Positions 40,483-50,953 of a DNA stretch of 64,000 nucleotides are shown one piece after another. The notes beneath the pieces were generated by a model that saw only the letters and a program-made list of their open reading frames with translations, was not told the DNA's origin and did no database searches. Origin of the DNA: Nocardioides pinisoli. GTDB taxonomy: Bacteria > Actinomycetota > Actinomycetes > Propionibacteriales > Nocardioidaceae. The stretch covers positions 109,322-173,321 of the forward strand of contig NZ_JANARS010000009.1 in the NCBI RefSeq assembly GCF_024199985.1, given 5' to 3'. The stretch's first letter is position 1. Each line of letters opens with the position of its first letter. A program made the position numbers and the translations under genes.

Positions 40483-43089
40483 TCACGCGTCCCCGAGCCG
40501 CCGCATCCCGGTGGTCGCGAGCACCAGCTCACCGGCACTGTCGGTCGCGTCGCAGTCGACGACCGCGTCGATGACCCAGTCGTGGTGGCCCTCGGGGTCG
40601 TGGATCGTCTGGCGTACGTCGCGCAGCCGCGCGGTCGTGCCCTCCTCCGCGCCGACCGGCTCGCCGGTGCGCTCCTCCCCCACGACCAGCAGGTCGGGAC
40701 CGCGGGCGTCGCCGTCGGTGAGCACGCGGTCGTGCTCGGCGTAGTAGTCCTCCAGCGCCGCGTCCCACACCGACCGCCCGACGACGACCTGCCGGGGCGG
40801 GTCGGTGCGGTCGGCGGCGGCGCGCTCCAGGCGCACCAGCCCGTCGAGGTCGTCGCGCGAGACCGCGTCCACGCGGGCCCACATCGCGTTGCGCACCATC
40901 ACGCGGAAGGGGCGCTCCTGCTTCGAGAGGGGCCGCGGCGGGGGCGGCGGCTCGTGGTGCGCGACGGCGGAGGACGCGTGGTCCGGGTCCGAGAGCGCCT
41001 CCCACTCGTCGAGCAGCGAGGAGTCGGTCTGGCGCACGGTCTCGCCCAGCCACTCGATGACGTCCTCGACCTCGGGGGCGCGGTGCGTCTCAGGGACGGT
41101 CTGGCGGAGCGTGCGGTAGGCGTCGGTGAGGTAGCGCAGCACCAGGCCCTCGGACCGCGCGAGCTGGTAGCGGCTGACGAAGTCGGTGAACCCCATCCCC
41201 TGCTCCCACATCTCGCGCACCACCGACTTGGGGCCGAGCGCGTCGTCGGGCAGCCAGGGGTGGGTCTGCCGGTAGGTCTCGTAGAGGGCCTCGAGGAGCT
41301 CGCGCAGCGGCTGCGGCCAGGTGATCTCCTCCAGCAGCGCCATCCGCTCGTCGTACTCGATGCCGTCGGCCTTCATCTCCCCGATCGCGACGCCCCGGGC
41401 GGCGTGCTGCTGCGCCATCAGGATCTGCCGGGGTGCCTCGAGGACCGCCTCGACGATCGAGACCACGTCGAGGCCGTAGGTCTCCGACTCCGGGTCGAGC
41501 ACGTCGAAGGCGGCCAGCGCGAAGTGGGCGAGCGGCTGGTTGAGCGCGAAGTCGACGGGCAGGTCGACGGTCAGCACGAAGCGGCGACCGTGCTCGTCGG
41601 GCTCGTCGAGGCGGGTGACGATGCCGGTGCGCACGAGCGAGCGCGACAGCCGCAGCGCCCGCCGGGCCAGGCGCAGCTGTCCCCGCCGCTCCTCGTGGTT
41701 GTCGGTGACCAGCCGACGCACCACCGCGACGGCGTCCTCCTCGCGGGACACGACGTTGATCAGCATCGCGTTGTCGACCTTCATCCGGCTCGTCAGCCGC
41801 TCGGGCACGCCGGCCACGAGCTTGTCGAAGGTCTGCTCGGTCCACACGACGGTGCCCTCGGGCGCCTTCTTGAGCTGCGCCTTCGACTTCTTCTTCCCCG
41901 CAGCCTGCCGGGCGGCGATCTTGGCCTTCTGCTGCTCGTTCTCGATCACGTGCTCCGGCGCCTGTACGACGACGTAACCGGCGGTGTCGTAGCCCGCCCG
42001 GCCGGCGCGGCCGGCGATCTGCTGGAACTCCCTCGTGCGGAGCACCCGCTGCCGGTTGCCGTCGAACTTGGCGAGCCCGGTGAACAGCACGGTGCGGATC
42101 GGCACGTTGATGCCGACCCCGAGGGTGTCGGTGCCGCAGATGACGCGCAGCAGGCCCGCCTGGGCCAGCGTCTCCACCAGCCGCCGGTACTTCGGCAGCA
42201 TCCCGGCGTGGTGCACGCCGATGCCGTTGCGGACCAGGCGCGACAGCGTCTTGCCGAAGCCCGCACCGAAGCGGAAGGCGCCGATCCGCTCGGCGATCGC
42301 GTCCTTGTCCACCTTGGCCGGCGGCCGGCGCAGCAGGTTGGTCGCGTGCTCGACGGCGGCGGCCTGGGTGAAGTGGACGACGTAGACCGGGTCCTGGCCG
42401 GTGCTCACCAGCTCCTCGAGCGTGTCGTCGAGGGGCTCCATCGACCACCGGAAGCTCAGCGGAACCGGGCGTTCGGCGTCGTCGACCACAGCGGTGTCGC
42501 GACCGGTCCGCCGCTTCAGGTCCTCCACGAAGAAGGACACGTCGCCCAGCGTCGCCGACATGAGCAGGAACTGGGCGTCGACGAGCTCGAGGAGCGGCAC
42601 CTGCCAGGCCCAGCCGCGGTCGCCCTCGGAGTAGAAGTGGAACTCGTCCATCACCACGAGCCCCACGTCGGCCGAGCGGCCCTCCCGCAGCGCGATGTTG
42701 GCCAGCACCTCGGCGGTGCAGCAGATGATCGGGGCGTCCGGGTTGACCGCGGCGTCGCCGGTGAGCATCCCGACGTTGTCGGCGCCGAACACCTCGATGA
42801 GCGCGAAGAACTTCTCGCTCACCAGCGCCTTGATCGGCGCGGTGTAGAAGCTGACCTCGTCGCGTGCAAGCGCCGCCACGTGGGCGCCGATGGCGACCAG
42901 CGACTTCCCGGACCCGGTCGGGGTGGCGAGGACGACGTGGTTGCCGCCGAGCAGCTCGATCACGGCCTCGTCCTGGTGCGGGTAGAGGTCGAGCCCCTGG
43001 TCGGCCACCCAGCCGGTGAAGGCGTCGTAGACCGCGTCGGGGTCGGCGCCCGTCGGCACCCGCGTGTCGAGGCGCACTGGATCCGGCAT
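40483..43089 (-). CDS. Superfamily 2 DEAD/DEAH helicase with DUF3516 C-terminal region
   Basis: 868 residues. Helicase core about 25-440: Walker A ATPTGSGKS, DEFHFY as the DEAH-type box, SATLGDVSFF as motif III and QQIAGRAGRAG as motif VI. The C-terminal half contains the DUF3516 region of actinobacterial Ski2/Mtr4-like helicases. A KKKSKAQLKK insertion at about 455-465 follows motif VI. Probably acts on RNA, by relation to exosome helicases; not shown. ATG at 43089 is used because earlier frames lack support. It is divergent from the ABC exporter across 83 bp. Confidence 0.9.
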   Translation of the reverse strand: MPDPVRLDTRVPTGADPDAVYDAFTGWVADQGLDLYPHQDEAVIELLGGNHVVLATPTGSGKSLVAIGAHVAALARDEVSFYTAPIKALVSEKFFALIEVFGADNVGMLTGDAAVNPDAPIICCTAEVLANIALREGRSADVGLVVMDEFHFYSEGDRGWAWQVPLLELVDAQFLLMSATLGDVSFFVEDLKRRTGRDTAVVDDAERPVPLSFRWSMEPLDDTLEELVSTGQDPVYVVHFTQAAAVEHATNLLRRPPAKVDKDAIAERIGAFRFGAGFGKTLSRLVRNGIGVHHAGMLPKYRRLVETLAQAGLLRVICGTDTLGVGINVPIRTVLFTGLAKFDGNRQRVLRTREFQQIAGRAGRAGYDTAGYVVVQAPEHVIENEQQKAKIAARQAAGKKKSKAQLKKAPEGTVVWTEQTFDKLVAGVPERLTSRMKVDNAMLINVVSREEDAVAVVRRLVTDNHEERRGQLRLARRALRLSRSLVRTGIVTRLDEPDEHGRRFVLTVDLPVDFALNQPLAHFALAAFDVLDPESETYGLDVVSIVEAVLEAPRQILMAQQHAARGVAIGEMKADGIEYDERMALLEEITWPQPLRELLEALYETYRQTHPWLPDDALGPKSVVREMWEQGMGFTDFVSRYQLARSEGLVLRYLTDAYRTLRQTVPETHRAPEVEDVIEWLGETVRQTDSSLLDEWEALSDPDHASSAVAHHEPPPPPRPLSKQERPFRVMVRNAMWARVDAVSRDDLDGLVRLERAAADRTDPPRQVVVGRSVWDAALEDYYAEHDRVLTDGDARGPDLLVVGEERTGEPVGAEEGTTARLRDVRQTIHDPEGHHDWVIDAVVDCDATDSAGELVLATTGMRRLGDA

Positions 43090-43172
43090 GCGTCGATCCA
43101 ACCACCCGCCGGTTTCGCGTCCACCGGCGCCACGCAACCACCGTGAAACCGGGCGGGCGCACGCTTCGGGAC

Positions 43173-44216
43173 ATGACCACACATGACACCGACCTCGCCG
43201 TCAGGGCCACCGGGCTCGTCAAGCAGTTCGGCGACCAGCGGGCCGTCGACCACGTCGACCTCGAGGTCCGCCGGGGGGAGGTCTTCGGCGTCCTGGGCCC
43301 CAACGGCGCCGGCAAGACCACCACGCTCCGGATGCTCGCCACCCTCCTCCACATCGACGCGGGCGAGGCAACGATCTTCGGCCACGACGTCCGTGCCGAG
43401 CCCCACGCCGTACGCCGGCTGCTGGGCGTCACTGGCCAGTACGCCTCGGTCGACGAGAACCTCACCGCGTCGGAGAACCTCTGGCTGTTCGCGCGGCTCC
43501 AGGGCCTCGGCCGCACCGAGGCGCGCGCCCGCGGCGCCGAGCTGCTCGAGCAGTTCGACCTGGCCGAGGCGGCGAGAAAGCCGATCTCGGCCTTCTCCGG
43601 CGGCATGCGGCGGCGGCTCGACCTGGCCGCCAGCCTGCTCACCCGGCCGCCGCTGATCTTCCTCGACGAGCCGACCACCGGCCTCGACCCGCGCACCCGC
43701 GGACAGATGTGGGACACCATCCGCGACCTCGTCCGCACCGGGTGCACGGTGCTGCTCACCACGCAGTACCTCGACGAGGCCGACCAGCTCGCCGACCGGA
43801 TCGCCGTGATCGACCGGGGCCGCAAGGTCGCGGAGGGCACCGCCGACGAGCTCAAGTCGTCGGTCGGCCAGTCCGCGCTGCAGCTCCAGCTCGCCGACCC
43901 CGCCGACCTGCCCCTGGTGGAGCAGGAGGTACGACGACTGCTCGGCGAGGAGGCCGTCCTCACCCCGGAGGCGCGACGCGTCAACGTGCCGCTCACCCGC
44001 ACCGACCAGTCGGTCGACGTGCTCGTCGCCCTCCGGGACCACGACGTGGTGATCGAGTCGGTCACGGTCCAGAAGCCGTCGCTCGACGAGGTGTTCCTCG
44101 CCCTGACCGGCCACGACACCCACGACGCCGAGCGCGACGACGTCGCACCGCCCGCCCAGGCCGACCAGGCCGACCACACCGACCACACCGACCCGCAGAT
44201 GGAGGCAGCCCGATGA
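43173..44216 (+). CDS. ABC exporter ATP-binding protein, DrrA-like
   Basis: 347 residues. Walker A GPNGAGKTT at 42-50, signature FSGGMRRRL, Walker B LIFLDEPTTGLD, and a DrrA-type C-terminal accessory domain of about 100 residues ending in a repeated DQADHTDHTD tail. It drives export with the next gene. Substrate unknown; daunorubicin-type drug or lipid exporters share this layout. ATG at 43173 gives the family start TDLAVRATGLVKQFG. Overlaps the permease start by 4 bp (ATGA). Confidence 0.93.
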   Translation: MTTHDTDLAVRATGLVKQFGDQRAVDHVDLEVRRGEVFGVLGPNGAGKTTTLRMLATLLHIDAGEATIFGHDVRAEPHAVRRLLGVTGQYASVDENLTASENLWLFARLQGLGRTEARARGAELLEQFDLAEAARKPISAFSGGMRRRLDLAASLLTRPPLIFLDEPTTGLDPRTRGQMWDTIRDLVRTGCTVLLTTQYLDEADQLADRIAVIDRGRKVAEGTADELKSSVGQSALQLQLADPADLPLVEQEVRRLLGEEAVLTPEARRVNVPLTRTDQSVDVLVALRDHDVVIESVTVQKPSLDEVFLALTGHDTHDAERDDVAPPAQADQADHTDHTDPQMEAAR

Positions 44217-45025
44217 GCAGCCTGACCGTGTCCGACCCCACCGCCGACCTTCCCACCCGTCCAGGGCTCGGCGACACCGTGAGCCAGACCGTGACCCTCG
44301 CCTGGCGGGCGACCATGAAGATGCGTCGCAGCCTGGAGGTGATGTTCGACGTCACCATCCAGCCGCTCGTCTTCACCGGGATGTTCGCCTACATCTTCGG
44401 GGGCGCCATCTCCGGTGACGTCGACAGCTACCTCCCCCTCATCATCCCCGGGCTGATCGGCCAGACGGTGCTGACCGCCTGCGTCGCCACCGGTGTCCAG
44501 CTGCGCACCGACATGGACACCGGCGTCTTCGACCGCTTCAAGGTGCTGCCGATCTCGCGCATCGCCCCGCTCGCCGGGCCGATGGTCGCCGACCTGCTCC
44601 GCTACTTCATCGCGTCGGTGCTGACCTTCGCGGTGGGCATCGCGATCGGCTACCGCCCCGGCGGTGGCGTCCCGGGCGTCGCCGGCGCCGTGCTGCTCGC
44701 GATGCTGGCGGGCTGGTCCCTGGCGTGGATCTTCACGCTGTTCGGCATCGTGGGTCGCAACGCCCAGGCCGTGCAGGGCATCTCGCTTCTCGTCATGTTC
44801 CCGCTGACGTTCCTGTCCAACGCGTTCGTGCCGACCGAGACGATGCCGGGACCGCTGCGCGCCTTCGCCGAGGTCAACCCGGTGTCGCTGGTGATCACCG
44901 CCATCCGCGACCTGGCCAACGACGGTGCCGTCACCGGCGACGTCGGCTGGGCCCTGCTCGGGTGCGGCGTCGTCATCGCGGTCTTCGCCCCGCTGTCCGT
45001 GCGGGCCTTCAACCGGAAGATGTGA
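44213..45025 (+). CDS. ABC-2 type permease, DrrB-like
   Basis: 270 residues with six predicted membrane helices. Conserved parts are QPLVFTGMFAYIFGGAI, LIGQTVLTACVATGVQL, FDRFKVLPISRIAPLAGPM and PLTFLSNAFVPTETMPGPL, the ABC-2 signature. Partner of the preceding ATPase. Its last 17 bases overlap the end of the AfsR-like regulator on the other strand, a convergent arrangement without room for a separate terminator. Confidence 0.93.
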   Translation: MSSLTVSDPTADLPTRPGLGDTVSQTVTLAWRATMKMRRSLEVMFDVTIQPLVFTGMFAYIFGGAISGDVDSYLPLIIPGLIGQTVLTACVATGVQLRTDMDTGVFDRFKVLPISRIAPLAGPMVADLLRYFIASVLTFAVGIAIGYRPGGGVPGVAGAVLLAMLAGWSLAWIFTLFGIVGRNAQAVQGISLLVMFPLTFLSNAFVPTETMPGPLRAFAEVNPVSLVITAIRDLANDGAVTGDVGWALLGCGVVIAVFAPLSVRAFNRKM

Positions 45026-48000
45026 CCCACTCCTGCCGCAGCCGGTCCACCGTCGCGGCAGCGTCCGGCACCAGCTCCGCGCCCGGGCGGTCGGCCAGCT
45101 CCTCGACGAGCCGGCCGACCCGCCCGGGCAGCACCGCGTCGGCGAGGTGCGCCAGGGGCTCCCACGCCATGACCGGGATGCTGCGGTTGTAGGCCCAGCG
45201 GTGCGCGACCGCCAGCAGGTGCACCGCGTCGGCGTGCTGGTGGCCGGAGCCGTGGCGCAGCACCCACGACGCCAGCGCGACCAGCAGCACGCCGTTGAGC
45301 GGCAGGTCGGTGAACCACAGCGTGCCGACCGGGCCGCTTCCACCGTCGCCGGCGACCAGGTCGCGCAGCTCCTCGGCCCGTGGGTCGGGCCCGGGACCTC
45401 CGTGCCGGACCCGGGCCACCAGCGCGGCGGACGCAGCGATCGCCAGCCACGGCGACGCGACCGGCCCTCCCTCGACGTCGGCGACCAGCTCGACGGCCGC
45501 GTCGTAGCGCGCGATGGCCTCCCCGTGGTCGCCCTTCGCGAGGGCGAGCTCGGCCTGGGCCACGCACCACGTCAGGCGGGCGCCCATCTGCGCCGAGTCA
45601 CCGTCCGGCGGGCCGAACGTCTCGAGCAGCCGCTCAGCCTCCGCGACGTCACCGTCGAGCAGCGGCGCGATCGCGGTCGCGACCTGGAGGCTGTAGGCGT
45701 CGGTGACCGAGTGGATCCGCTCGAGGAGCGGCCACGCGACCTCCGCGTGCCGCGCCGCCCGGTGGTGGTCGCCCGACGTCATCGCGAGCTGGCTGAGCTC
45801 GGCGTGCAGGGACGCGCTCAGGTAGGGCGGGAGCGGCCCGCGCAGCGCTTCCTCCGCATAGCGGCGCGCGGTGTCGACGTCGCCGCCGTTCTCCGCGACG
45901 ATCGCGGCCCACAGCAGCAGCGCACCGGCCATCGCCGGTCGCGTCTGCCGGGCGGCGACCTCGGCGAGCCTGGCCGGGGTGCCGCCTTCGGCGACGTGGA
46001 CGGTGTGGGCGATCAGGCCCCACGTGCCCGTCGGAGGCTCGCCCTGCACCAGGAGGGCACGCAGGCCGCCCAGGTCGACCCCAGGCATCCAGCTGAGGTG
46101 GATCATCAGGACGCCTGCGGCCTCCTGCGCGTGGGTGTGCAGGCCGTCGGGGACCTCCCAGCCCGCGAGCAGGTCGGCGGCCGCGTCGCAGATCGCGAAG
46201 ATCCTGGGTTGGTCGCCGGTGATCGTCCAGACGCTGCCCAGCAGCGACACCAGTGTGGCCACCAGCTCGCGGTCACCCGTCGCCAAGGAGTGGCGCAGCA
46301 CGTCGGTGAGGTTGTTCTGCTCGCGCACGAGCGCGTCCACCAGGGCGACCTGGTCGTCGGCGAGCACGAGGTCCGCGGACCGGTCGGCGAGCTCGCGCGC
46401 CCACTGCCGCTGCGCCTCCCCCGCCGCCTCGACCTCGCCGCGGCGCGCGAGCTGCGTCGCGGCGTACTCCCGGATCGTCTCGAGCGCTCGGAACCGCGCG
46501 GACCCGCCCTCCTCGGTGATCACCAGGAGCGACTGCTCGACGAGCGAGTCGACCAGGTCGAGCGCGGCCGCGCCGAGCACCGCCGCGGCGGTGGCGCGGT
46601 CGAAGCCGTCCTGGAAGACCGAGAGCCAGGCCAGCGCCCTCTGCTCGTCGTCGGTGAGCAGGTCCCACGACCAGGCGATGACCGCCTCGAGGGTCCGGTG
46701 CCGGTCCGGGGTGCTCCGGTCCCGGCTGCGCAACGTGGCGAAGCGGTCGTCGAGGGCGGCGGCGACCTCGGCCGCCGTCATCGTCCGGACCCTGGCTGCC
46801 GCCAGCTCGACGGCGAGCGGCAGGCCGTCGAGGCGGTCGACCACCGCGTGCACGGCCTCGGGCTCCAGGCGCGCGTCGGGCCGGGTGGCCGACGCGCGTC
46901 GCACGAAGAGCTCCTCCGCGTCGGGGGTCGAGAGCTGGCTCAGCGGCACCGCGCGCTCGGCGCCGAGACGGAGCGGGGCACGGCTCGTGGCGAGCACCCG
47001 CAGGTCGCGGGTGGTGGCGAGCAGGAACGCCACGAGCGCCGCCACGGGCTCGAGCACGTGCTCGCAGTTGTCGAGCACCAGCAGCGTCGGCCCGGCGTCC
47101 AGCTCCTGCGCGAGCCGGCTGCGGACGTCGGCCTGCTGGGCGGGGGTGAGCGCGCGGCGGGCGGTCACCGACCCCCGGACGCCGAGCGCCCCACCGATCG
47201 CGACGACCACGTCTTCGCCCGCCCCGACACCGACGAGCTCGACGACGTGGACGCGGGGCAGGGTCGACTCCCGGGCGAGCACCTGCGCGACGCTGGTCTT
47301 GCCGATGCCGCCGGGGCCGAGCACCGTCACCAGGCGTGACGAGGCGAGCGCCGCGCGCAGCCGTGCCAGGTCCTGCTCGCGGCCGAGCAGCCCGGCACCG
47401 TCGTAGCGCAGGCCGGTGCGCACCGGGTCGTCGGCGGCGAGCAGCTCGCGGTGCAGGTGCTGGAGCTCGGGGGGCGGGTCGACCCCGAGGCGGTCGGCGA
47501 GGTCGAGCCGGTAGGCCTCGTAGCGCCCGAGCGCGACCGCCGGCCCGCCGATCGCCGCCATGGTGCGCAGCAGGTCGCCCAGCACGGTCACGTCGTCGCG
47601 CCAGCGGTCGGCCGCGGCCTCGAGGAGCGGGAGCGCCTCGGCGTGCCTGCCCTGCCGTGCCAGCGCGCGACCGAGCAGGTCGTCGGCGGCCTCGAGCGTC
47701 CGGGACGCCAGCAGCCGCAGGCGCGCCAGCGGGCCCGACGCGTCGTCGACGGCGGGCTCGGGCCACGCGCGCGCCAGCTCGGCCTGCTCCGCCGCCGCGA
47801 CCGCGTCGCCTGCCGCCAGCGACTCGCGGGCGCCGGCCACGTGGAGTCCCAGCGCGAGCACGTCGACCTCGTCCGGCTCGAGCCCGAGCCGGTAGCCGGT
47901 CTCGGTGAGCTCGACGACGTCCGCCGCGGTCGCGGAGCGGGCCCGGGAGACGATCACCTGCAGCGCCTTGCCGGGCGTCGCCGGCGGCTCGTCCTCCCAG

Positions 48001-48137
48001 ATCTGCTCCACGAGCTGCGCGACGGTGAGGCCGCGCGGCTCCAGCACGAGAGCGGCCAGCAACGCGTGGAGCCGGGCGCCCGCGATCGGCGTAGCGTCCC
48101 AGGCGGGCGTGCCGAGCAGCTCGAGCCTGGTCGTCAC
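45009..48137 (-). CDS. AfsR/SARP-type giant regulator (DNA-binding, BTAD, NTPase, TPR)
   Basis: 1042 residues. OmpR-like DNA-binding domain about 1-90, BTAD about 95-235, an NB-ARC-type NTPase with P-loop GPGGIGKT at 274-281 and LLVLDNCEH, then a winged-helix and helical-repeat region to the end. Such proteins activate secondary-metabolite or transport genes after ATP/ligand sensing. No phosphatase or AfsK partner is present. GTG at 48137 overlaps the xerD stop as GTGA, so it is tied to xerD translation. Its convergent neighbour, the DrrAB-like exporter, is a possible target. Confidence 0.9.
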   Translation of the reverse strand: MTTRLELLGTPAWDATPIAGARLHALLAALVLEPRGLTVAQLVEQIWEDEPPATPGKALQVIVSRARSATAADVVELTETGYRLGLEPDEVDVLALGLHVAGARESLAAGDAVAAAEQAELARAWPEPAVDDASGPLARLRLLASRTLEAADDLLGRALARQGRHAEALPLLEAAADRWRDDVTVLGDLLRTMAAIGGPAVALGRYEAYRLDLADRLGVDPPPELQHLHRELLAADDPVRTGLRYDGAGLLGREQDLARLRAALASSRLVTVLGPGGIGKTSVAQVLARESTLPRVHVVELVGVGAGEDVVVAIGGALGVRGSVTARRALTPAQQADVRSRLAQELDAGPTLLVLDNCEHVLEPVAALVAFLLATTRDLRVLATSRAPLRLGAERAVPLSQLSTPDAEELFVRRASATRPDARLEPEAVHAVVDRLDGLPLAVELAAARVRTMTAAEVAAALDDRFATLRSRDRSTPDRHRTLEAVIAWSWDLLTDDEQRALAWLSVFQDGFDRATAAAVLGAAALDLVDSLVEQSLLVITEEGGSARFRALETIREYAATQLARRGEVEAAGEAQRQWARELADRSADLVLADDQVALVDALVREQNNLTDVLRHSLATGDRELVATLVSLLGSVWTITGDQPRIFAICDAAADLLAGWEVPDGLHTHAQEAAGVLMIHLSWMPGVDLGGLRALLVQGEPPTGTWGLIAHTVHVAEGGTPARLAEVAARQTRPAMAGALLLWAAIVAENGGDVDTARRYAEEALRGPLPPYLSASLHAELSQLAMTSGDHHRAARHAEVAWPLLERIHSVTDAYSLQVATAIAPLLDGDVAEAERLLETFGPPDGDSAQMGARLTWCVAQAELALAKGDHGEAIARYDAAVELVADVEGGPVASPWLAIAASAALVARVRHGGPGPDPRAEELRDLVAGDGGSGPVGTLWFTDLPLNGVLLVALASWVLRHGSGHQHADAVHLLAVAHRWAYNRSIPVMAWEPLAHLADAVLPGRVGRLVEELADRPGAELVPDAAATVDRLRQEWVTSSG

Positions 48138-49066
48138 TCGCGGGCTCGCGGATGGGCCGTGGCGAAGACCTCCCGCAGGTTGTCGACGGTGACGAGCGTG
48201 TAGACCTGCGTCGTCGTGACGGAGGCGTGCCCGAGGAGCTCCTGGACGACGCGCACGTCGGCGCCGCCGTCGAGCAGGTGGGTGGCGAAGGAGTGCCGCA
48301 GCGTGTGAGGTGACACCGACGCCGTCACGCCGGCTCGCTCGGCGGCCTTCACCAGCACCGCCCAGGCGCTCTGCCGCGACAGCCGGCCGCCCCGCGAGTT
48401 GAGGAACATGGCCGGTCCGCCCTTGCCGGCGCCGACCAGCTCGGGGCGTGCGCGCGTCAGGTAGGCGGCCACCGCGTCGCGGGCGTAGCCGCCGACCGGG
48501 ACCAGCCGTTCCTTGCCGCCCTTGCCCTGCAGCAGCACCGTGCCGTCGACCTGGTCGAGGTCGTCGACGTCGAGCCCGACGGCCTCGGAGATCCGCGCAC
48601 CGGTGCCGTAGAGCAGCTCCAGCAGGGCCCGGTCCCGCAGCGCGAGCACCGTGTCGGGGGCACCGGCCGCCTCGAGGATGGCCTCGACGTCGGACAGCGG
48701 CAGCGCCTTGGGCAGCCGCTTGGCGGGCGTCGGTGGCTTGACGGCAGCCGCCGGGTCGGCCTGGGCGAGCCCGTCGGACACGGCGAACTTGTGGAAGCCG
48801 CGCACCGCCACCACCGTCCGCGCCGCCGAGGTCGCGCTCAACGGGGGGTGGTCCTCGCTGCCCTCGCGCAGGCTGACGAGGAACGCCGCGACCGTCGCCT
48901 CGGTGACCGCGTCGAGGTCGTCGATGCCCTGGCCGGACAGGAACTCGTCGTAGCGAGCCAGGTCACGCCGGTAGGAGCTCAGCGTGTTGGTCGCCAGTCC
49001 GCGCTCGACCGCCAGGTGGTCGAGGTAGGTGCGGACCGCGCGGTCCAGCCTCGCCCCGGAGCTCAC
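48134..49066 (-). CDS. xerD: Site-specific tyrosine recombinase XerD
   Basis: 310 residues. N-terminal SAM-like core-binding domain ([20 protein letters not shown]) and catalytic domain with R (GTGARISE), K ([10 protein letters not shown]), [12 protein letters not shown], the second His in [13 protein letters not shown], and the Tyr in that same segment. Resolves chromosome dimers at dif. GTG at 49066 overlaps the ald stop by 4 bp; the longer frame starting at 49360 overlaps ald and is rejected. It resembles Rv1701. Confidence 0.94.
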   Translation of the reverse strand: MSSGARLDRAVRTYLDHLAVERGLATNTLSSYRRDLARYDEFLSGQGIDDLDAVTEATVAAFLVSLREGSEDHPPLSATSAARTVVAVRGFHKFAVSDGLAQADPAAAVKPPTPAKRLPKALPLSDVEAILEAAGAPDTVLALRDRALLELLYGTGARISEAVGLDVDDLDQVDGTVLLQGKGGKERLVPVGGYARDAVAAYLTRARPELVGAGKGGPAMFLNSRGGRLSRQSAWAVLVKAAERAGVTASVSPHTLRHSFATHLLDGGADVRVVQELLGHASVTTTQVYTLVTVDNLREVFATAHPRARE

Positions 49067-50178
49067 CCGAGGACGGTATCGAGTTCCACCGACTCGATGC
49101 CCACCGCAGCGCCCACCGGCGCGTTGGTCAGCTGGCCCGCGTGGGTGTTGAGGCCGAGGGCGAGGCTCCGGTCGTCGCGCAGCGCCTGCTGCCAGCCCTT
49201 GTCGGCCAGCGCCACCGCGTAGGGAAGCGTCGCGTTCGTCAGGGCGTACGTCGACGTGTTGGGCACCGCGCCCGGCATGTTGGCCACGCAGTAGAAGACC
49301 GAGTCGTGCACCTCGTAGGTCGGGTCGTCGTGCGTCGTGGCGTGCGAGTCCTCGAAGCACCCGCCCTGGTCGATGGCGATGTCGACGAGCACGGAGCCGG
49401 GCTTCATCCGCGAGACCAGCTCGTTGCTGACCAGCTTGGGCGCGGCCGCGCCCGGGATCAGGACGGCGCCGATCACCATGTCGGCCTCCATCACCTGCTG
49501 CTCGATGGCGAGCTTGGACGAGGCCAGGCCGTGGACGCGGTTGTTGTAGCGCCAGAACGACATCCGCAGCTTGTCGAGGTCGGTGTCGAGCAGCGTCACG
49601 TCGGCGCCCATGCCGAGCGCGATGTTGGCGGCGTTCTGGCCCGACACGCCGGCACCGATGATGACGACCTTGGCGTTGGCCACGCCGCCGACGCCACCCA
49701 TGAGCACGCCGCGGCCGCCGTTGGCCTTGAGCAGCGCGTGCGCACCGACCTGCGGGGCGAGGCAGCCGGCGACCTCGGACATCGGGTAGAGCAGCGGCAG
49801 CCCGCCCGAGGGCAGCTGCACGGTCTCGTACGCGATCGCGGTGACCTTGCGCTGCATCAGCTCCTCGGTCAACGGCTTGTCAGCAGCCAGGTGGAGGTAG
49901 GTGAAGAGGGTCTGGCCCTCCCGCATCCGCTCGTACTCCTCGGCGACCGGCTCCTTGACCTTGAGGACCATCTCGGCCTCGCCCCACACGTCGTCGGCCG
50001 TGTCGAGCATGGTCGCGCCCGCGGCGACGTACTCCTCGTCGAGGATCTGCGAGCCCTCGCCCGCGGTCTTCTGGACCACGACCTCGTGGCCGTGCTGGAC
50101 CAGCTCGTGCACGCCGATGGGGGTCAGAGCCACGCGGTACTCGCGGTTCTTGACTTCCTTGGGTACGCCGACCTTCAT
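49063..50178 (-). CDS. ald: Alanine dehydrogenase
   Basis: 371 residues. [20 protein letters not shown] opens the substrate domain; the Rossmann part shows [20 protein letters not shown] and [27 protein letters not shown] text. The family mark [20 protein letters not shown] ends it. It reversibly converts alanine to pyruvate and ammonia with NAD. In mycobacteria ald (Rv2780) is elsewhere, so its place between the NUDIX gene and xerD is an insertion relative to that order. Confidence 0.95.
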   Translation of the reverse strand: MKVGVPKEVKNREYRVALTPIGVHELVQHGHEVVVQKTAGEGSQILDEEYVAAGATMLDTADDVWGEAEMVLKVKEPVAEEYERMREGQTLFTYLHLAADKPLTEELMQRKVTAIAYETVQLPSGGLPLLYPMSEVAGCLAPQVGAHALLKANGGRGVLMGGVGGVANAKVVIIGAGVSGQNAANIALGMGADVTLLDTDLDKLRMSFWRYNNRVHGLASSKLAIEQQVMEADMVIGAVLIPGAAAPKLVSNELVSRMKPGSVLVDIAIDQGGCFEDSHATTHDDPTYEVHDSVFYCVANMPGAVPNTSTYALTNATLPYAVALADKGWQQALRDDRSLALGLNTHAGQLTNAPVGAAVGIESVELDTVLG

Positions 50179-50241
50179 CGCCTTGCTCCTCAGGATCAGA
50201 GAGGGGCCACGGGTGTGGCTCGCCTCACAGCGGGAGCGAGA

Positions 50242-50874
50242 CTACTCCGAGACGGAGCCGGGCGTGTCCAGGGTCCCCCGCCTCTTGTGCACCTCGTAGG
50301 CGAGCACCGCCTGCACCAGCGGACCCTGCCGCACCCGCCCCTCCAGCACCGCGTCGAGGAGGTCGGCCATCGGCACCCAGAAGGTCTCCATCTCGGCCTC
50401 CTCGTGGTGCATCTCGAAGTCGCCGCGCGAGGCGTGGCTGAGCCCGCGCGCGAGGAAGATCTCGTGCACCTCGTCGCTGATGCCCGCGCTGCCGTAGGTG
50501 CTGAGCAGCTGCCGCCACTCCGAGGCCTCGAGCTCGACCTCCTCGCGCAGCTCCCGCTTCGCGGTCTCGACCGGCGGCTCGTCCCCCGCGTCGCGCAGAC
50601 CGGCGGGCAGCTCGACGAACTCGTACCCGCTCGTGTGGCGGTACTGGCGCAGACACATCACCCGCTCGTCGTCGTCCACTGCCAGGACGATCACCGCCCC
50701 CGGGTGCTCCAGGCTGATCCGGCTGAACTCCTCGGAGTGGCCGGGCCGGGTGATCCGGTCCTCGCGCAGCGCCACCACCCAGTCGTCGCGGTGCAGGTCC
50801 TTGCTCGACACCACCGGCCACGACATCGGGCGGTCGGCGAGCTGGTGCGGATCGTCCCCGCGCGCGTCGGTCAT
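50242..50874 (-). CDS. NUDIX hydrolase, ADP-ribose pyrophosphatase-like
   Basis: 210 residues. The Nudix box is [21 protein letters not shown]; its core [11 protein letters not shown] keeps the catalytic REL-EE acidic cluster, with Glu in place of the usual Gly. [12 protein letters not shown] before it is the ADP-ribose type signature. It hydrolyses ADP-ribose or related nucleoside diphosphates. Synteny with Rv1700, between pyrG and xerD, supports this. Divergent from pepN over 79 bp. Confidence 0.9.
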   Translation of the reverse strand: MTDARGDDPHQLADRPMSWPVVSSKDLHRDDWVVALREDRITRPGHSEEFSRISLEHPGAVIVLAVDDDERVMCLRQYRHTSGYEFVELPAGLRDAGDEPPVETAKRELREEVELEASEWRQLLSTYGSAGISDEVHEIFLARGLSHASRGDFEMHHEEAEMETFWVPMADLLDAVLEGRVRQGPLVQAVLAYEVHKRRGTLDTPGSVSE

Positions 50875-50953
50875 GCCCCGACGCTAGCCGAGGCGCCGAG
50901 CCTGCCCGAAAGGACCTGCGTCCGGCTGGTCAGGGTGGGTTAGGTTCGCCCCC

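Noticed and set aside
41090..45343. 1417-residue minus-strand open frame
   Set aside because: It is a shadow across the helicase and ABC genes; those genes have complete motifs in their own frames.
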